Shown here: in pieces, positions 61,200 through 64,000 of the stretch
Position numbering within the stretch: the stretch's first letter is position 1
Layout of the letters: each line of letters starts with the position of its first letter
Assembly: GCA_036785325.1 (NCBI GenBank)
Contig: JAXIVH010000014.1
Coordinates: forward strand, 2,364,123 to 2,428,122
Length of the DNA stretch: 64,000 bases
Direction of reading: 5' to 3'
Source of the DNA: Urophycis tenuis
Lineage: Eukaryota; Chordata; Actinopteri; Gadiformes; Phycidae
Translations under genes and position numbers: made by a program
The notes under the pieces: model-generated
What the model was told of the DNA's origin: nothing
Databases searched by the model: none
Seen by the model: only the letters and a program-made list of their open reading frames with translations

Positions 61200-61509
61200 G
61201 TGTAACTGTAAGGGGTGTGGTTTGGACCCAATAGCAGCACAAAGACAGGTGGGTATCGTTTGTAACAAACTTTATTGGCACAAACCCTGGAAACAACGGC
61301 AGTGGGAAAAACAGTATCGTCCTGCTGCTGGCTTGTAAACGTCTCTGGTGGGGATAGAGTTTGGTTCAGCCGAACCAAATCAGGACACTGGAGAGTAATA
61401 TCCTTGAAGCTCAGTCTCGGATCAAAGTCACAAAACTGCAGGGAGCTGCAGAGGAGACGGGAGTAACACTCACTCAGTAGAACTGAACTCCAGTGATCAC
61501 CGGATAGTA
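61200..61509 (-). mobile_element. LTR fragment, Gypsy-like
   Basis: On the minus strand the end AATAAAGTTTGTTACAAACG, TGCTGCTATTGGGTCCAAAC and CCCTTACAGTTACA resembles the LTR end at 19.7 kb (TGCTGCAATTGGGTCC, CCCGTTACAG). The upstream half is not defined and no internal region follows. Confidence 0.4.
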
Positions 61510-61887
61510 GTGTTGGGACGTGGGGTGCCAATTCTTTGGAGCGTGGGTCGAGTAATCCAACCGGGTTTTATCCGATACCGGTGCCTACTCGGTACTTTTT
61601 AAACAGTTCCGGTGCTAAAACGGTTCTCGAACCGGTGCTTAAAAAAACGAAACCGCACACACTTTGTCAAATAACAATAGCCTACCCTTTTATTTCCAGG
61701 GCCAAATTACACACAATATAAAATAAAGCAATATAATTTAAAATAATATAAAATACGAATTCACATTTACGTCACATCAAATAAAACAATATTGTATCAA
61801 ATATAAGTACTGAAATGAAAAGTGCAACACCTTAAATATTAACAAAACATACATAATATAAAACACACACATAGAGGGATGTTTACT

Positions 61888-62233
61888 CACGGTGTTAAAA
61901 GCCGAGCAATGCACCGTGTTCGATAACTTGCGGGATGCAGCAAGCACTTCAGCAGCAGCAGCGGACTCCCAGCCTGGGAGTCCGGCTGCTGCTGCTGAAG
62001 TGCTGAAGTGCTGCTGAAGCCGGACTCCCAGCCTGGGAGTCCGCTGCTGCTGCTGAAGTGCTTGCTGCATCCCGCAAGTTATGGAACACGGTGCATTGCT
62101 CGGCTTTTAAATAAACACCGTGAGTTGGACTCCCAGGCTGGGAGTCTGGCTGCTGCTGCTGAAGTGCTTGCTGCATCCCGCAAGTTATCGAACACGGACG
62201 GTGCTTTGCTCGGCTTTTAAATAAACACTGTGA
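61888..62233. repeat. Three copies of a ~95-bp module in alternating orientation
   Basis: The module carries AAGCCGAGCAATGCACCGTG, TGCGGGATGCAGCAAGCACT, CAGCAGCAGCAG and the palindrome GGACTCCCAGCCTGGGAGTC followed by C. Copy 1 reads forward at 61888-61984, copy 2 is inverted at ~62022-62123, and copy 3 is inverted at ~62128-62233. Confidence 0.8.
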
Positions 62234-62450
62234 GTCGTTAGGTGTTTACTTAAATTTGAGGTGTTAACTCCTTTGCACGATATCGCTTTATTGCACCTGT
62301 GGCATGTTGCAGAGTCAGAATCATTCGATGTGAAATGTAGCCAAACCTTCGATCTTTCCTCCCACTGCTATCAGTTCTGATGATCTGATCAACAAGTGTG
62401 CAGCGTAGCGGCACTGACATCACGCAGATTGACGCCGCCTGCAGCCCCAT

Positions 62451-62576
62451 GTAACGAGACCGGATAAGAACGCAAATTTTGGTGCGTCATTTCGGTTCCT
62501 GACTTTGTTTTAACAAAAGAAAAGTCAGGAACCGAAATGACGCACCGAAATTTGCGTTCTTATTCGGTCTCGTTAC
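62451..62576. repeat. Hairpin with 56-bp arms
   Basis: Left arm 62451-62506 begins GTAACGAGACCGGATAAGAA; right arm 62521-62576 is its complement with two mismatches. The loop is 14 bases. Confidence 0.85.
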
Positions 62577-62869
62577 AACCGTTTGTCGCAACCGGTGCCC
62601 TACTGGAACCGAGTTTCGGTGCTCAACCCTAGTTATGTACCATTTGGGGGCGGTGACGTCATTGATGACAAACGAAGCTTTGTCGGATGCTCGAAATTTG
62701 GGCGGGATTCACAAACGCATAAAGCGTCACTGAGCCACCTGCCTCATTGGCACATTTGTTGTCTCGGTGTGAGTTTCAGAGTGAGTGTCAGTGTGAGTTA
62801 GTTAGTTTCAGTGTGAGTTATAGTTAGTTTCAGCTGGATGAGGCCTTCTGAAACTAACTAGAGGATCAA

Positions 62870-62965
62870 GGATTTAGGGAGTTTGTGGGAAAATTGGATC
62901 CAACCTATGTGATCCCAACAAGGAAGGTGTGTTTGGTAACAAAGTATGAAGGTAGTTTTACATAT
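62870..62965 (+). pseudogene. hAT (BED-type) transposase snippet
   Basis: The plus strand reads GFREFVGKLDPTYVIPTRK, resembling the conserved 'LDPxYxxPSR' motif of ZBED/hAT transposases. Only ~28 codons remain. Confidence 0.45.
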
Positions 62966-62984
62966 AAAAAACTAACCGCTGTTA

Positions 62985-63088
62985 GTTGCATTTCGAGACG
63001 TAAACCCCACGCTCATGACTGCGTCCGAGCAACTGCGTGGCCATTGCGTGATCACGACTCCCTACGCAGAAGCATAAACCAGCCTTAA
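62985..63088 (-). mobile_element. Harbinger-type MITE end
   Basis: On the minus strand TTAA is followed by GGCTGGTTTATGCTTCTGCG, a terminal motif common in teleost Harbinger MITEs, and then subterminal words shared with 10799-10870. The TTA next to it fits the Harbinger target site. The opposite end was not found. Confidence 0.55.
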
Positions 63089-64000
63089 GTCTTTGCCTTT
63101 TTGATTTCTTTCGCTCCCTCATTCATTGTGGTATAATTTTTGTTTGTCTATACAGATAATTTAACGAGCAGTGGAGAGAACGAAAAGCAACGGTAAAACA
63201 AAAGCAATGGCGCTTTTCTGTAGTGTCGACTGTCTTTGGAAGATATGTTTATGGTTGTTATGGTAACGTAGTGAAAAAAAACTTTTTAGAAACCAGCGGA
63301 CTGGCCTGTCTACACGTCAATCAGCAGGCATATGGTAATATAATGACATGATAGGATGGATAGCTTTTCTGAAAAGGCGCGTTTGTTGTTGGACTTTTTT
63401 TTTTTTTTTTTTTTTTGGAGTTCTGTAAGCTACCGTCATTGGCTCTGCGATCGACGTATTGGGCACCCCAGTTCTAGGCTTTCATTACAGTAGTTACATA
63501 CTTCCAATGTTTCCCGCCGCAGTGTGCCAAGTATTACTTTCTTGCAACTTTCAGCCTCTTCCTCTTATCATTCGATTACCTCAGGCAGGCAGCCAGATAA
63601 AGAAAATGACAGCTCAGAAGAGACACCACTTAATGTTTAGTTTGGAGGAGACAGGCTTTACACTGAATCGCAACCCAGTTTTCTGACTCCAATGTCAGTG
63701 ACACTAGTCTTATAGCCTTTATTCTACTGTCCGTAATAATATAGCGATCATATTCTCCACGGCTCACATGGGGGAACAATTAAGACAGTAAACAGTGGGC
63801 TAGCTGCTAGATATGTTAGCTAAATCTGCCCAACTTCCAATAGCTGCTCAGTCACCTCATTTGGGTCATCTTTTTGTGTGAAGTAAAACCCAAACACTCC
63901 ACGGACTACAGTCCACATTGACCGACAAGATTGATAGATTAGCACTAACATTGATACGGTTAACCAGATAGTCAGTAGCTGCTAGCAGCTAAGGTCTTTT
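63089..64000. other. Unassigned right flank
   Basis: Poly-T of ~20 at 63398-63417. The ORF 63459-63686 has no recognised similarity. No regulatory or RNA features could be supported. Confidence 0.35.

Larger units (their letters stand above)
61510..62632. mobile_element. hAT-like non-autonomous element rich in palindromes
   Basis: Ends: TAGTGTTGGGACGTGGGGTG on the left and CGGTGCTCAACCCTAGTT on the right, whose complement begins CTAGGGTTGAGCACCGAAAC, a hAT-like terminus I recall from fish. Internally there are a three-copy inverted/direct repeat (61888-62233) and a 56-bp-armed hairpin (62451-62576). No transposase. The left terminus is poorly matched. Confidence 0.5.

Overview
This window looks like euchromatic DNA from a teleost (ray-finned fish) genome that is almost entirely built of transposable elements. 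The signs are CR1/L2/Rex1-type LINEs with short tandem-repeat tails, a Helentron, PIF/Harbinger, hAT, Tc1 and P-element/THAP9-like transposases with spliced exons, Gypsy-type LTR debris, a SINE with a GGAT tail, and long (GT)n and (ATCT)n microsatellites. I found no convincing ordinary host gene, tRNA, rRNA or CRISPR array. Family names come from remembered motifs, not from a search.

Layout. 0-9 kb: a hAT-like terminus; a degenerate minus-strand ORF cut in two by a nearly complete LINE (1.06-4.27 kb); a LINE 3' end; two tandem 3' ends of a LINE with a restriction-enzyme-like endonuclease; and a SINE with a 13-bp target duplication. 9-20 kb: a broken Harbinger transposase, hAT/ZMYM1-like fragments, LINE pieces, an LTR-like insertion and a Gypsy LTR/gag fragment. 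20.7-22.3 kb: a Tc1 element whose transposase has lost its third catalytic region. 24.9-27.1 kb: a hairpin-ended repeat with ~174-bp tandem units.

27.1-42.2 kb is the highlight: a Helentron-class rolling-circle transposon on the minus strand. It carries a multi-exon gene (start 38214, stop 28573) that reads, in order, an SGNH-hydrolase-like domain, a C76/USP-like cysteine peptidase domain, an OTU cysteine protease, 18-residue basic repeats, the Rep (HUH) nuclease, a PIF1-type helicase and an APE-type endonuclease. A small number of discrete lesions break it. Upstream lies a separate three-exon gene for a 178-residue coiled-coil protein, and each gene has its own GC-box region. The last coding residues plus 3' flank are tandemly repeated three times at the 3' side.

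44.8-46.3 kb holds a foldback element with 224-bp arms. Directly beside it is a near-identical copy of exon 2 of the coiled-coil gene, followed by a second partial foldback copy. 47.3-52.9 kb is a nearly intact L2-type LINE whose ORF1 esterase domain has lost all three catalytic positions while staying open. 52.9-55.3 kb holds LINE fragments in opposing orientation, a Harbinger N-terminal exon and a ~38-bp LINE tail. 56.7-60.8 kb is a spliced P-element/THAP9-like transposase with a frameshift and a lost Asp. 61.2-63.1 kb contains LTR, hAT-like palindromic and Harbinger MITE ends. The remainder is unassigned.
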